Assembly (NCBI RefSeq): GCF_000980895.1
Contig: NZ_LAZX01000079.1
Coordinates: 1-55,309, forward strand
DNA length: 55,309 bases
Direction: 5' to 3'
DNA from: Sphingomonas sp. Ag1
GTDB taxonomy: Bacteria; Pseudomonadota; Alphaproteobacteria; Sphingomonadales; Sphingomonadaceae
In this document: piece after piece, positions 27,238 through 35,778 of the stretch
Layout of the letters: each line of letters begins with the position of its first letter
Position numbering within the stretch: the first letter of the stretch is position 1
Notes under the pieces: model-generated
Database searches by the model: none
The model's input: only the letters and a program-made list of their open reading frames with translations
Told to the model about the DNA's origin: nothing
Translations under genes and position numbers: made by a program

Positions 27238-28668
27238 TCAGAACAGCGGCGCCGCCATCGTCAGCAGATTATCGAAGAAGCGGCGCGGCAGCGATCGGGC
27301 GGTGACGCCGCCGGGGGAAATCTCGATCGCATCCGCCAGCCAGCGGCGCTGGTGCGCGCTGACCGCCTCGGCCAGCTCGGGCGACTGGATCAACATGTTG
27401 TTCTCGAAATTGAGGTCCAGGCTGCGGCGATCCATGTTGGCGGACCCGACCAGCACCAATGCCCCGTCCACCACCAGTGTCTTCGCGTGGAGCAGCCCGC
27501 CGCGAAATTCGAAGATGCGGGCACCGGCCCGGGCAAGGACGGGGTAATAGGCCCGGCTGATCGCGCCGGTGATGAAGCTGTCGTTGCGGTTGGGGAAGAT
27601 GATGCTGAGGTCCACCCCGCGGCGCGCGGCGGCGACAATCGCGTCGAGCAGCGGGGGATCGGGCGCAAAATAGGGCGTGGTGATCACCACGTGATGCTCG
27701 GCGGCCGCGAGCACCGCGGCGAAAATGTTGGTCATGGTGGAGGCGGGGGACAGGGGGCCGGTGCCGACCGCGATGGCGGGATAGCCGTGACGCGGCGTGA
27801 GTGGCGGCTGGTCCGCGAACACGGCGGGCATGTCCTCCCCCGTTTCAACCATCCAGGCCGAAGCGAAGATCAGTTCCGCCTGGCGGACCACCGGTCCTTC
27901 GAAGCGGAAGAGGATATCGACCCAGGGAGCAAAGCGGCGCTTGGGCAGGAAGGCGGCGTCGGCGCAATTCTGACTGCCGCACCACCCAATGCGGCCGTCG
28001 ATGACCGCGATCTTGCGATGGTTGCGAAGATCGGTGCGGTGGCCGGCGAGGAAGCCGATCCCCCAGGGGACCGTGAGCGAGGCGCATAGCCGCGCGCCCG
28101 CCGCGCGCATCGCCGCCCATTGGGGCGAGCGGATCAGCGAGCGCGAGCCGATCGCGTCCGCGACGATGCGGCAGGTGACGCCGCGCTGCGCCGCGCGGCA
28201 GATCGCATCGGCGACGCGCGAGCCGTTATGGTCGGTCAGCCAGATGTAGAAGGACAGGTGCACGCTCGACCGGGCGGCATCGATATCGGCGACGACACGG
28301 TCGATCGCGCTGTCGGCATCGGGCGCCACCCAGGGCGCGGTGGCGGTCGACAATGGCCAGCCGCTCGCCGTCTCACAGGTGCGAAAAGCGTTGCGTGCCA
28401 CCGCGGAGGGCGGGTCCGGGGCTGGCGGCGGGGCGTGCTCGACCAGCGCGCGGTGGACGAGCCGCGTACGGCGACGAAGGCGCGGCGACACCCATGGCTC
28501 GCCAAACAACAGGTAGAGTATGGTTCCGATCGTCGGCAACGCGACCAGCAGCAGCAGCCACGCGGCGCGGGCATATGGCTCCCGCCGCTCCAGCAGCACG
28601 GCGCGCGCCACCACTGCGGTATAGACCGCAACCAGGATCAGCCATGGCGCCCAGCCGAGATGGTCCAT
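27238..28668 (-). CDS. cls: Cardiolipin synthase (phospholipase D family)
   Basis: A 476-residue membrane enzyme that condenses phosphatidylglycerol into cardiolipin. Two N-terminal membrane helices (residues ~5-25 and 34-55, with PYARAAWLLLLVALPTIGTILYLLFGEP) precede two PLD domains. The first HKD motif is HRKIAVIDGRIGWCGSQN at residues 217-234; the second is LHAKTLVVDGALVLVGSANMDRRS near residue 400. The ATG at 28668 was chosen since a GAAGGG ribosome site precedes it and MDHLGWAPWLI starts the family pattern. It lies 87 bp after the PepSY gene on the same strand. Confidence 0.93.
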   Translation of the reverse strand: MDHLGWAPWLILVAVYTAVVARAVLLERREPYARAAWLLLLVALPTIGTILYLLFGEPWVSPRLRRRTRLVHRALVEHAPPPAPDPPSAVARNAFRTCETASGWPLSTATAPWVAPDADSAIDRVVADIDAARSSVHLSFYIWLTDHNGSRVADAICRAAQRGVTCRIVADAIGSRSLIRSPQWAAMRAAGARLCASLTVPWGIGFLAGHRTDLRNHRKIAVIDGRIGWCGSQNCADAAFLPKRRFAPWVDILFRFEGPVVRQAELIFASAWMVETGEDMPAVFADQPPLTPRHGYPAIAVGTGPLSPASTMTNIFAAVLAAAEHHVVITTPYFAPDPPLLDAIVAAARRGVDLSIIFPNRNDSFITGAISRAYYPVLARAGARIFEFRGGLLHAKTLVVDGALVLVGSANMDRRSLDLNFENNMLIQSPELAEAVSAHQRRWLADAIEISPGGVTARSLPRRFFDNLLTMAAPLF

Positions 28669-28755
28669 CCGCCCTTCGCCGCGTCGGCCGAACGCCAACC
28701 GCGCCAGCCTACGCCTGTTTGCGAGGCGGGCGCCATCCCGTGTTGATGCGGATGG

Positions 28756-29904
28756 TCACCGCGCCGGGTCCGCCCAACGACCACGCCGGCGCTGCCAGCG
28801 CAACAGGCCGGTGACGAACAGCGCGGTGGGCGCCAGGCCGATCAGAACCGCGAGAATGCGGCCGACGACCCCGCCGGCTGATCCATCATGCAGCGGGCGC
28901 GCCCAGGCATTGATCGCGGTGCCGAGACCGCCGTCACGCACATTGTGCAACGCGACGATGCCAGCGCTACGCTGATCGACGAAGACATAGCTGCCGGGAA
29001 AGCGGCGGTGCGGGTCGCCCGGCACCTGGATGCGGACGCGATACGGCACGGCGGGATCGCCCGGCACGTCGATGAAGGCGAGCCGGGCATCGGGCACTGC
29101 CGCACGGACGCCGGCCAGCGCGCGGGTAATCGGCAGCGCCGGTCCGCTGCCTGCGATCGCTGGCGGCTCCGGCACCGCCGCGGTCGACAGCAGCGCCGCC
29201 TTGACCGCCGGCAGTGCGAGGATGACGCCGGTCGCGACAAGGATCAGCAGCAAGCCGCCGCTTCCCACCCCGACGAGCCGGTGGATGTCGTTGAGGCGGC
29301 GGATCGGCGGTGCTTTGCGACGGAACGCCAGCGCCTTGCGCCACGAGCCGCGCGGCCACCAGGCGATCAAGCCGCTCAACAGCAGCACCAGCATGATGAC
29401 GCCCGACCAACCGACGACCTGTGCGCCGACGTCCCCCGCGAGGAGATGCATGTGCAGTTCGTAGAGCCAGCTCATCAGATAGCCGCCCCACGGTGCGACG
29501 CGCAGGATGCGGCTGCCATCGGCGGAGAACCACACCATCAGCCGCTGCGGGTGGCGCACCGTACTGGAAGTAGGCGGATAGTAGCGCGCCGGGATCGCGC
29601 CGCCGCCCCCGGTCACCTCGAACGACCATTTGCCCGCCGGATCGAAGCGTGCGGCGTGCGCCGTCGCCAGCGCACGATCCCACACTGGCGACGTCCAGCC
29701 CGGCGCGGGTGCCCGCTGCTCCACCTGCGTTTCGGGATGCAGCGCCGCGTCGATGCCGACGTAGAAGACCAGCGCCGATCCGGTGAGGCTGATCACGGCG
29801 AACAGCAATCCGATCGTTAGCCCCAGCCACAGGTGGATGCGTCGCGCGGCCGACCGCCAGGGCTGCCGTCCCGCCGTTACGGTCTGCGCTCCTGTCCGGG
29901 ACAC
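28756..29904 (-). CDS. PepSY-associated TM helix protein (metal/siderophore reductase-like)
   Basis: 382 residues. It has the N-terminal helix RRIHLWLGLTIGLLFAVISLTGSALVFYVGID that defines the PepSY_TM family, a periplasmic PepSY region, a second helix (VVGWSGVIMLVLLLSGLIAWWPRGSWRKA), a third (LVGVGSGGLLLILVATGVILALP) and a last one (VGRILAVLIGLAPTALFVTGLLRW). Conserved His residues near the helices fit the proposed haem-linked ferric/cupric reductase role of FpvG-like proteins. It starts 2 bp after the stop of the TonB receptor, so both are in one operon with DUF2946. Confidence 0.88.
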   Translation of the reverse strand: MSRTGAQTVTAGRQPWRSAARRIHLWLGLTIGLLFAVISLTGSALVFYVGIDAALHPETQVEQRAPAPGWTSPVWDRALATAHAARFDPAGKWSFEVTGGGGAIPARYYPPTSSTVRHPQRLMVWFSADGSRILRVAPWGGYLMSWLYELHMHLLAGDVGAQVVGWSGVIMLVLLLSGLIAWWPRGSWRKALAFRRKAPPIRRLNDIHRLVGVGSGGLLLILVATGVILALPAVKAALLSTAAVPEPPAIAGSGPALPITRALAGVRAAVPDARLAFIDVPGDPAVPYRVRIQVPGDPHRRFPGSYVFVDQRSAGIVALHNVRDGGLGTAINAWARPLHDGSAGGVVGRILAVLIGLAPTALFVTGLLRWQRRRGRWADPAR

Positions 29905-29906
29905 GG

Positions 29907-31931
29907 TCAGAACCGCGCGCGGATCGCGCCGAACAGGCTGCGCGGATCGGCCGGCGCGTGCAGCCGCTGGGTGCCGTCGTACCAGACATATTCGTAGCGA
30001 TCATTGGCGAGGTTGCGCACCTGCGCGGACAGCTCCAGCGCGTCGTTCAGCCGATAGGCGAGTTCCGCGGTAAGCTGGAAATAGCCGCCATAGCGTCCCT
30101 GATCGTTGGCGGTGGTGAGTTCATAGGAGGATTGCCCATTGCCCCACAGCGAGGCGCGCCACGGCAGGGTCGTCGGGGCCCATTCAACGCCTGCGGTGAC
30201 GACGTTCTGGGGGACGTGGTCGATCGCATTGCCCGCGGTGAGTGGGGCGTCGGGATCGGGCACGCGAATGACCGCCTTTTGATGCGACCAGCTGGCCCAG
30301 GCGGACAGGCCGGGCAGCGGGCGGACTTGTGCCTCCAGGTCTAGACCCCGGCGGCGGGTTGCGCCGAGATTGTCGAATTCACCGGAGGGATCGTTGAGGC
30401 GCCGGCGCAGCTCGCCACTCGCCGTCTGCTGCCAGACCGCGGCGCGCGCGGTCAGCCAGCGGCCGTGCGACAGCTTGACGCCGCCCTCCCACCCTTCGTT
30501 GATCGAAGGCGCCACATCGCGCACGCGCGGCGGCACGACAAAGGCGCCTGAGCCCGCGCCCACCTGAAAGGTGCGACCGTAATTGGCGTAAGCGGTCAGC
30601 CCGGCGGTGGGCGTCACCGCGACCGACAGCTTCGGCTGGCTGATCGTGCCATAATCGTTAACCGGTGCGCGCGCGCCGTTCAGCCGGTTCAGGAAGTCAC
30701 CGTCGACCCGGTCAATCCGCCACGCCGGGGTGATCGTCAGCCACGGCGCCGGGGTGACGATCGCCTGAACATAAGCGCCGCCCACCGTGAGGTCGAAATC
30801 CTGGTCGCGCGTCGGTGCGGTGATGATCCGCCGGTCGGTCGTCCAGCGCAGGCTGCGATTGTGTTGCCATTGCACGTCGCCCCCGGCCTCCGCCATCAGC
30901 CAGCCCGCGGCATGCCAGTGCACGCCGGCGACCACGCCATAATGCTGTTCCTGCGTCAGCCGGCGCTGCTGCGCGACATTGGCGGAGAAGCGCACGTATC
31001 GATCGTCATCGTTGGTCGTCGCATAGCCGATCGCGGTCAGTGACAGGTCGCGCGCCAGATCGGCGTCGAGGTGCAGGCTGTACTGGCTGAGATTACGGGT
31101 GCCGCCGTCGGTCTCAGACACGGCATAGGATCGCCGCCGGTCGATATAGGCGTCGGCATCGGTGAGGTAGCCGGGCTCCTCGGCCGTGCTGCGGCTGTGC
31201 CGAGCGATCAGGCCGACCCGCGCGCCGCCCAAATCGTAGAACCACTTACCCGCCAGCGTCAGCCGGTCGAGGTCGGCGTGATCGCGGTAACCCCCCGTCC
31301 GGCGATAGGAGAGCGCGACATTCTGGCTGAGGCGGCCGGTTTCGACGCCGGCGGCGAGCTGTGCGTCAAAGGTGTCGAACGCGCCAGCGATGCCGCGCAT
31401 GTCGAGGTAATTGCCGCCGGTGCGCGTCTTGATATTGGCGCTGCCGGCGATGGCATGGAGGCCCCAGCGCGGGTCGGACGTGCCACGTACCAGCTCCACC
31501 GCGGCGATATCGAGCGGCGCCACCAGGTCGATGAAGTCGGTTCGCCCGGCATTGTCGTTGGACGGGACGCCGTCGATCAGCAGCTTGACGGCGTTGATCT
31601 CGCCCTCTCCGTTGAAGCCGCGGATCGAGAAGCGGCCCGATGTCGTGCCCTGGTTGAAATCGGTCAGCACCACCCCGGGCAGGCGGGCGAACAATTCCCA
31701 GGCGTTGTCGACATTCTGCCGCTGGGCAAGATCGCCGCCGAGGACATCGACCGAGGTGAGCACATTGGCGGTGGAGCGTGCCATATCGCGCGCGGTGACG
31801 ACGATGGCATCGTCGCCGATCGCAATATGGGTGTCGCCGCGCTGGGCGGAAGCGGCATCGGGAAGGGCAAGGACGGGGGAGGGAGCGGCGACGCACAGGG
31901 CGGCGCCGCCGAGCAACAGGCTGCGGACCAT
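29907..31931 (-). CDS. TonB-dependent receptor (metal uptake, possibly copper)
   Basis: A 674-residue outer-membrane receptor of the FecA/BtuB size class. The ATG at 31931 gives MVRSLLLGGAALCVAAPSPVLA as signal peptide; the frame continues upstream as a shadow. TonB-box region DAIVVTARD. Plug: VDNAWELFARLPGVVLTDFNQGTTSGRFSIRGFNGEGEINAVKLLIDGVP. Barrel ends LFGAIRARF. It sits between a DUF2946 protein and a PepSY protein in one operon. DUF2946 proteins recur beside OprC-like copper receptors, so copper or another metal chelate is a fair guess; iron is the alternative. Confidence 0.9.
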   Translation of the reverse strand: MVRSLLLGGAALCVAAPSPVLALPDAASAQRGDTHIAIGDDAIVVTARDMARSTANVLTSVDVLGGDLAQRQNVDNAWELFARLPGVVLTDFNQGTTSGRFSIRGFNGEGEINAVKLLIDGVPSNDNAGRTDFIDLVAPLDIAAVELVRGTSDPRWGLHAIAGSANIKTRTGGNYLDMRGIAGAFDTFDAQLAAGVETGRLSQNVALSYRRTGGYRDHADLDRLTLAGKWFYDLGGARVGLIARHSRSTAEEPGYLTDADAYIDRRRSYAVSETDGGTRNLSQYSLHLDADLARDLSLTAIGYATTNDDDRYVRFSANVAQQRRLTQEQHYGVVAGVHWHAAGWLMAEAGGDVQWQHNRSLRWTTDRRIITAPTRDQDFDLTVGGAYVQAIVTPAPWLTITPAWRIDRVDGDFLNRLNGARAPVNDYGTISQPKLSVAVTPTAGLTAYANYGRTFQVGAGSGAFVVPPRVRDVAPSINEGWEGGVKLSHGRWLTARAAVWQQTASGELRRRLNDPSGEFDNLGATRRRGLDLEAQVRPLPGLSAWASWSHQKAVIRVPDPDAPLTAGNAIDHVPQNVVTAGVEWAPTTLPWRASLWGNGQSSYELTTANDQGRYGGYFQLTAELAYRLNDALELSAQVRNLANDRYEYVWYDGTQRLHAPADPRSLFGAIRARF

Positions 31932-32040
31932 GACAGGACTTTCTTGCTGACGAGGGCCTGCCGGGCACGCGACGCGGCAGGGGCGCGACCGCGCGAACGC
32001 GAGGCGGCAGTGTCGCCGGCCGGTCAATCCGGTCGGCGCG

Positions 32041-32487
32041 TCAGATCAGCAGCGGTGGTCCGCGCAACGGAGGGCGCAGGTAGAGGGCGGCGCGCGGCAG
32101 GCGCCGCACCATCGGGCGAAGCGCCTGGCCTGCCACGATCGCCAGCGCGGCGACCAGCAGCACGGCGTCGACCGCACCCAGGAACTGCGTCGAAAGCCCG
32201 GCAAAGGCGCAGGGCATGTCGCCCCCGCCACCATCCTTGGACGAGTCACTGCCGGGCGTGGCATGATCCATACCCGGTATGACGATCTCCATCGTCTGCG
32301 GGCCGAAGCCCGAACAGACCGCGACGGTGATCCGCCCATCATCGGGAACGATCATGTAGCCGGTGGGGACCAGCACCTTCAGCAGCAACGCCGCGGCACA
32401 GATCAGCACCGGGACGAGGCGTTGCGCCAACAGATTCCGGATCGCGCCCACGGCATCGCGGATATCGCCTGCGTGCGGCGGTGTCAC
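32041..32487 (-). CDS. DUF2946-like membrane protein
   Basis: About 148 residues from a GTG at 32487; the start is not certain because no good ribosome site is visible and the frame runs far upstream as the shadow of mesD. A hydrophobic helix (RLVPVLICAAALLLKVLVPTGYMIV) is followed by a periplasmic loop with CSGFGPQTMEI and acidic/His/Met residues, then a second helix (GAVDAVLLVAALAIVAGQAL) and a basic tail ending RPPLRGPPLLI. This layout (KVLVPxGYM, CSG, P-rich tail with RxPP) is that of the DUF2946 family. First gene of the TonB receptor/PepSY operon. Confidence 0.72.
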   Translation of the reverse strand: MTPPHAGDIRDAVGAIRNLLAQRLVPVLICAAALLLKVLVPTGYMIVPDDGRITVAVCSGFGPQTMEIVIPGMDHATPGSDSSKDGGGGDMPCAFAGLSTQFLGAVDAVLLVAALAIVAGQALRPMVRRLPRAALYLRPPLRGPPLLI

Positions 32488-32540
32488 TGGGACATTTTGT
32501 CGCCGGGGATAATCAGGTTGGGCAACGGGCGTCGCCGGCT

Positions 32541-33572
32541 TCAGCCGGTCAGTTCCTGCCGGACGATCTGCGCGCCAGCGCCCAGCGCCTTCAGCTTGCC
32601 CTGGGCCACGGCACGCGGCAGCGGGGCCATGCCGCAATTGGTGGCCGGATACAGTTTGTCCGCATCGACGAAGCGCAGCGCCTGGCGCAGCGTCTCGGCA
32701 ACCTCCTGCGCGGTTTCGACCTGTTCGGTCGCGACGTCGATCGCGCCGACCATGACCTTCTTGCCCCGGATCAGTTCCATCAGATTCATCGGCACCCGCG
32801 AATTGCGGCATTCGAGCGAGATGATGTCGATGTTCGATTGCTGCAGGCGAGGGAAGGTTTCCTCATATTGCCGCCACTCGGAGCCGAGCGTCCTTTTCCA
32901 GTCGGTATTGGCCTTGATGCCATAGCCGTAGCAGATGTGCACCGCCGTCTCGGCGGTCAGCCCCTCGGCGGCGCGTTCCAGCGCAGCAATGCCCCAGTCG
33001 TTCGCCTCGTCGAAGAACACGTTGAACGCCGGTTCGTCGAACTGGATGATGTCGACCCCAGCCGCCTCCAGCTCACGCGCCTCCTGGTTGAGGATGCCGG
33101 CAAATTCCCACGCCAGCTTCTCCCGGCTGCGGTAATGCGCGTCGTACAAGGTATCGATCATCGTCATCGGGCCGGGGAGGGTCCATTTGATCGGTTGATC
33201 GGTCTGCGCACGCAGATAGCGGGCATCATCGACGAACACGGGACGGGGGCGCGACACGGGGCCGGTTACCGTCGGCACGCTGGCGTCGTAGCGATCGCGG
33301 ATGCGCACGGTCTCGCAACGATCGAAGTCGACGCCGTTCAGATGCTCGATGAAGGTGGTGACGAAATGCTGGCGGGTCTGCTCGCCGTCGCCGATGATGG
33401 TGATCCCGGCCTGGCGCTGATCATCCACCGCAAGCCGCAGGGCGTCGCGCTGCGCATCCGCGAGTTCGGCATCGGCGAGCTTCCACGGCGACCAGAGCGT
33501 CTCCGGCGTGGCGAGCCACGCGGGCTTGGGCAGACTGCCGGCGGTGGTGGTCGGCAACACTGTGGTCATCAT
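32541..33572 (-). CDS. mesD: Core-MetE-type methionine synthase MesD (B12-independent)
   Basis: 343 residues, homologous only to the C-terminal catalytic half of MetE, so the folate-binding N-terminal half is absent. The zinc ligands are all visible: His212 and Cys214 (VHICYGYG), Glu254 (LECRNSR) and Cys313 (ATNCGMAP). GDGEQTR and WTLPGPMT bind homocysteine in the family. MesD belongs to the folate-independent core methionine synthases. Its methyl donor is not established, and it is known to need oxygen and the partner MesX (DUF1852), whose gene directly precedes it here by 23 bp. Start: ATG 33572 after AAGGAA; a second ATG follows at once. Confidence 0.92.
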   Translation of the reverse strand: MMTTVLPTTTAGSLPKPAWLATPETLWSPWKLADAELADAQRDALRLAVDDQRQAGITIIGDGEQTRQHFVTTFIEHLNGVDFDRCETVRIRDRYDASVPTVTGPVSRPRPVFVDDARYLRAQTDQPIKWTLPGPMTMIDTLYDAHYRSREKLAWEFAGILNQEARELEAAGVDIIQFDEPAFNVFFDEANDWGIAALERAAEGLTAETAVHICYGYGIKANTDWKRTLGSEWRQYEETFPRLQQSNIDIISLECRNSRVPMNLMELIRGKKVMVGAIDVATEQVETAQEVAETLRQALRFVDADKLYPATNCGMAPLPRAVAQGKLKALGAGAQIVRQELTG

Positions 33573-33595
33573 TGGATTCCTTGGGTGAATGGGGG

Positions 33596-34579
33596 TCACA
33601 GGCCGCACGTCGCTGACCATTGTTCGAGCATCGCGCCATGCGGGCGGATGACATGTTCCTCGGCAAAGCGGCCCTGCGCGACGGCGAGGCGGCTGCGTTC
33701 TTCGCGGTCGTAGGCGATGCGCGTCAGCGAATAATCCTGCCGCGTGAGGCTGGGCCGATAGTCATGCGCGGCGACCGAATTGGCGTTGTAGATTTCCGGC
33801 CGGTAGATCTTCTGGAAGGTCTCCATCGTCGCGACGGTGCTGGCCAGTTCGAGATGGGTATAATCGTCGAGCAGCCGACCCTGATGGTAGAAGGCGAGCG
33901 GGGCGGCGGCGTGCGGCGGCATGAAATAGCGCACCGCGAGGCCCATCTTGGCGAAATAGCTGTCGGTCGCGGAGTGATGCTCGCATCGATACTCCACGCC
34001 CAGGACCGGGTGGGAGTTGGTGGTGCGATGATAGATCTCGCGGCTGGAGACGCTGAGGCAGAACACCGGCGGCTTGCCAAACTGGTCGCGATAGGCGCTG
34101 GAGCCCAAGAAGTGCCGGAACAGCTTGCCATGTAACTCGCCGAACCCCTCCGGCGCACCGCCGCATGGGCTGCGCCGCTGGTAATCGGGCAGGCGGATGC
34201 TGAAATCATAGTCGCGGATGTAGGAGGACAGGCTGTTGCCGGTCATGCCGTCGGTCCACGCGCCGCTCTGCCGGTCGAGCACCGTCGTCGCCAGCATCTC
34301 GATCAGCGGCAGGCCGACCGGGTCGCCATCGGTGATCGCCAGGTGAGCGGAGACGATGCGCAGCGCGAGGGCGTAGCGATCACCGCCGGGATTGTCCCAG
34401 TGCATCAGTGCGTTGAAGCGATTGTCGATCATCCGCAGCGTGTTGCGCAGGTTCTCTGCCCGCGCCTCGCCCCGCGCCAGATTGGCGAAGTTGGTGGTCA
34501 GCCGCGTACTGTCGCCGGGCTGATAGTCCTCGTCAAAAGGGATGCTGCTGGTCGTGAACGTGAAACCGCTGTTCGTCAT
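33596..34579 (-). CDS. mesX: MesX (DUF1852), partner protein of MesD
   Basis: A 327-residue cytoplasmic protein of the DUF1852 family, recognised from TFTTSSIPFDEDYQPGDSTRLTTNFANLARG, LRMIDNRFNALMHWDNP, RIVSAHLAITDGD and FCLSVSSREIYHRTTNSHPVLGVEYRCEHHSATDSYFAKMG. DUF1852 proteins are needed for MesD to make methionine in aerobes, and may provide the oxygen-dependent route to the methyl group; the chemistry is not known. First gene of the operon. The 136 bp between its start and the cobalamin riboswitch hold the expression platform. Confidence 0.92.
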   Translation of the reverse strand: MTNSGFTFTTSSIPFDEDYQPGDSTRLTTNFANLARGEARAENLRNTLRMIDNRFNALMHWDNPGGDRYALALRIVSAHLAITDGDPVGLPLIEMLATTVLDRQSGAWTDGMTGNSLSSYIRDYDFSIRLPDYQRRSPCGGAPEGFGELHGKLFRHFLGSSAYRDQFGKPPVFCLSVSSREIYHRTTNSHPVLGVEYRCEHHSATDSYFAKMGLAVRYFMPPHAAAPLAFYHQGRLLDDYTHLELASTVATMETFQKIYRPEIYNANSVAAHDYRPSLTRQDYSLTRIAYDREERSRLAVAQGRFAEEHVIRPHGAMLEQWSATCGL

Positions 34580-34714
34580 GACTCACCTGCTGTTGTACGA
34601 ACAGGGGAGCCAGAGGGAGCGCGCACGTCATCGATGGTCCGCGATGGCAGTCACCATCCACGGTTCTCCGGCGCGATCCACCGGAGGAACCCCCGTCCGA
34701 GGAACGTTATCGCG

Positions 34715-34918
34715 TCGGAGGCAGGTCTCCTGGCTTGCGGGTCAACACGGCAGTTCCGGCCTTCCCGGACCCGTTACAGGGCCCAGTGACACGAAATGGA
34801 ACTGCCGCTCTCCGCTCACAGTTGCGGGGGCAGCGCCGGAATCCGCCCCTTCTGGAACGTCACCGGCTTCCCGTCTTAGCCCCATCGCCACGCCTGGGAT
34901 GGGGAACCTCGACAGGGC
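34715..34918 (-). promoter_or_regulatory. Cobalamin (AdoCbl) riboswitch controlling mesX-mesD
   Basis: Read on the minus strand it shows the conserved cobalamin aptamer blocks in order: GACGGGAAGCCGGTGA (about 34879-34864), then TTCCGGCGCTGCCCCCGC followed by AACTGTGAGCGG (the B12 box, about 34843-34814), and the closing GCAAGCCAGGAGACCTGCC at about 34738-34720. It lies in the 5' leader of mesX. B12-bound RNA would shut off the B12-independent enzyme, leaving synthesis to MetH. Between it and mesX, a hairpin at 34666-34686 (CTCCGG/CCGGAG) may belong to the expression platform. Confidence 0.95.
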
Positions 34919-34920
34919 CG

Positions 34921-34976
34921 GTTGAACATCATCCAACCAGCCCTGTCAATGCTGATATAAAGATATGTTTATATCA
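34921..34976 (-). promoter_or_regulatory. mesX promoter candidate with AT-rich palindromic operator
   Basis: On the minus strand a perfect TTGACA (34949-34944) is followed after 17 bp by TTCAAC (34926-34921), which would start the RNA right at the riboswitch. Directly upstream lies a perfect 9-bp inverted repeat, TGATATAAA (34953-34961) and TTTATATCA (34968-34976), around GATATG. Its core ATAAAGATATGTTTAT resembles the AT-rich palindromes of ArsR-family SAH/SAM regulators (SahR/SamR type) that control methionine genes. The -10 is poor, and the regulator assignment is from memory. Confidence 0.5.
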
Positions 34977-35008
34977 TGATGTCCGCTGCGGTCGTGCCGC
35001 TGCATTCA

Positions 35009-35650
35009 TCAGAAACGAATGCCGATGCCGGCCACGACCTGATGCCGCTGCGGACGGAATTTGGAATAGGTGATGCCGTCGTCGAACTTGTCAGCCGAAT
35101 AGTTGGTGAAGACGTATTCGAGCTTTCCATAGACGTTGTTGGCGACCATCACCTCGCCGCCGGCACCCAGATGGAAGCCGCCGTGATTGTCCTTGAACCG
35201 CACCCGTTCGTCATCGACGAAATCATCGGCCTCGAACTTCAGCTGGCCGTTGGAATAGCCGCCCTTAAGATAGACGACGCCCTGGTCCGTGACGTAGCCC
35301 GCCCGTGCGCCGACGGTGAAATTGCGTCCGCCCTTCAGACAGGCACGATCGCCGAACGGGCTGGTGTCGCAGTCCTTGATGGACGATCCCTCGACCCCGA
35401 CATAGCCGCCAACCAGGAACCGGCTGTCGGTGACATAGTCATAGCCCGCTTCGATACCGTAAGTGACGCCGCTCTTTCCGTTCTTGTCGGAAATGTCTAC
35501 CAGAGGGTCGCGAAATTCAGTCTTGAACTCACCCCGGTCCCAGCCGAACCGGGCTTCGACGCGACCGCTGGATTGGATCGCCCCGGCGGATTGCGACGCA
35601 GCGGGCGCAGCGATGAGGATCGCAAGCGCGGTCCCGATGAAATACTTCAT
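35009..35650 (-). CDS. Outer-membrane beta-barrel protein (porin/OmpW-OmpA-like)
   Basis: 213 residues with a signal peptide (MKYFIGTALAILIAAPAASQSAGA). The rest has alternating short strands with aromatic ends (VEARFGWDRGEF, VTYGIEAGYDYV, FTVGARAGYVTDQGVVYLKGGYSNGQLKFE, VYGKLEYVFTNYSADKF) and ends ...RHQVVAGIGIRF with a terminal Phe recognised by the Bam machine. This is an eight-stranded-barrel pattern common in alphaproteobacteria. DTSPFGDRACLKGG may form a disulfide loop. Function unknown; perhaps surface structure or small-molecule entry. It stands alone, with 128 bp to the receptor gene behind it. Confidence 0.85.
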   Translation of the reverse strand: MKYFIGTALAILIAAPAASQSAGAIQSSGRVEARFGWDRGEFKTEFRDPLVDISDKNGKSGVTYGIEAGYDYVTDSRFLVGGYVGVEGSSIKDCDTSPFGDRACLKGGRNFTVGARAGYVTDQGVVYLKGGYSNGQLKFEADDFVDDERVRFKDNHGGFHLGAGGEVMVANNVYGKLEYVFTNYSADKFDDGITYSKFRPQRHQVVAGIGIRF

Positions 35651-35778
35651 ATCGCCTCACTCTCTTTGGCCGGATCACTCTTTACCGACACCCGCGACAT
35701 AAGCGCGGCCCAAGCCACGGCATATCGGGAGATGCACGTATCGCGCGGCGCATGGTGGAAATGCGCCGCCGAAACCGA

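Noticed and set aside
34666..34686. Hairpin CTCCGG/CCGGAG as an intrinsic terminator of the cobalamin riboswitch
   Set aside because: Short stem and no U run; the expression platform more likely acts on translation, so it is mentioned only with the riboswitch.
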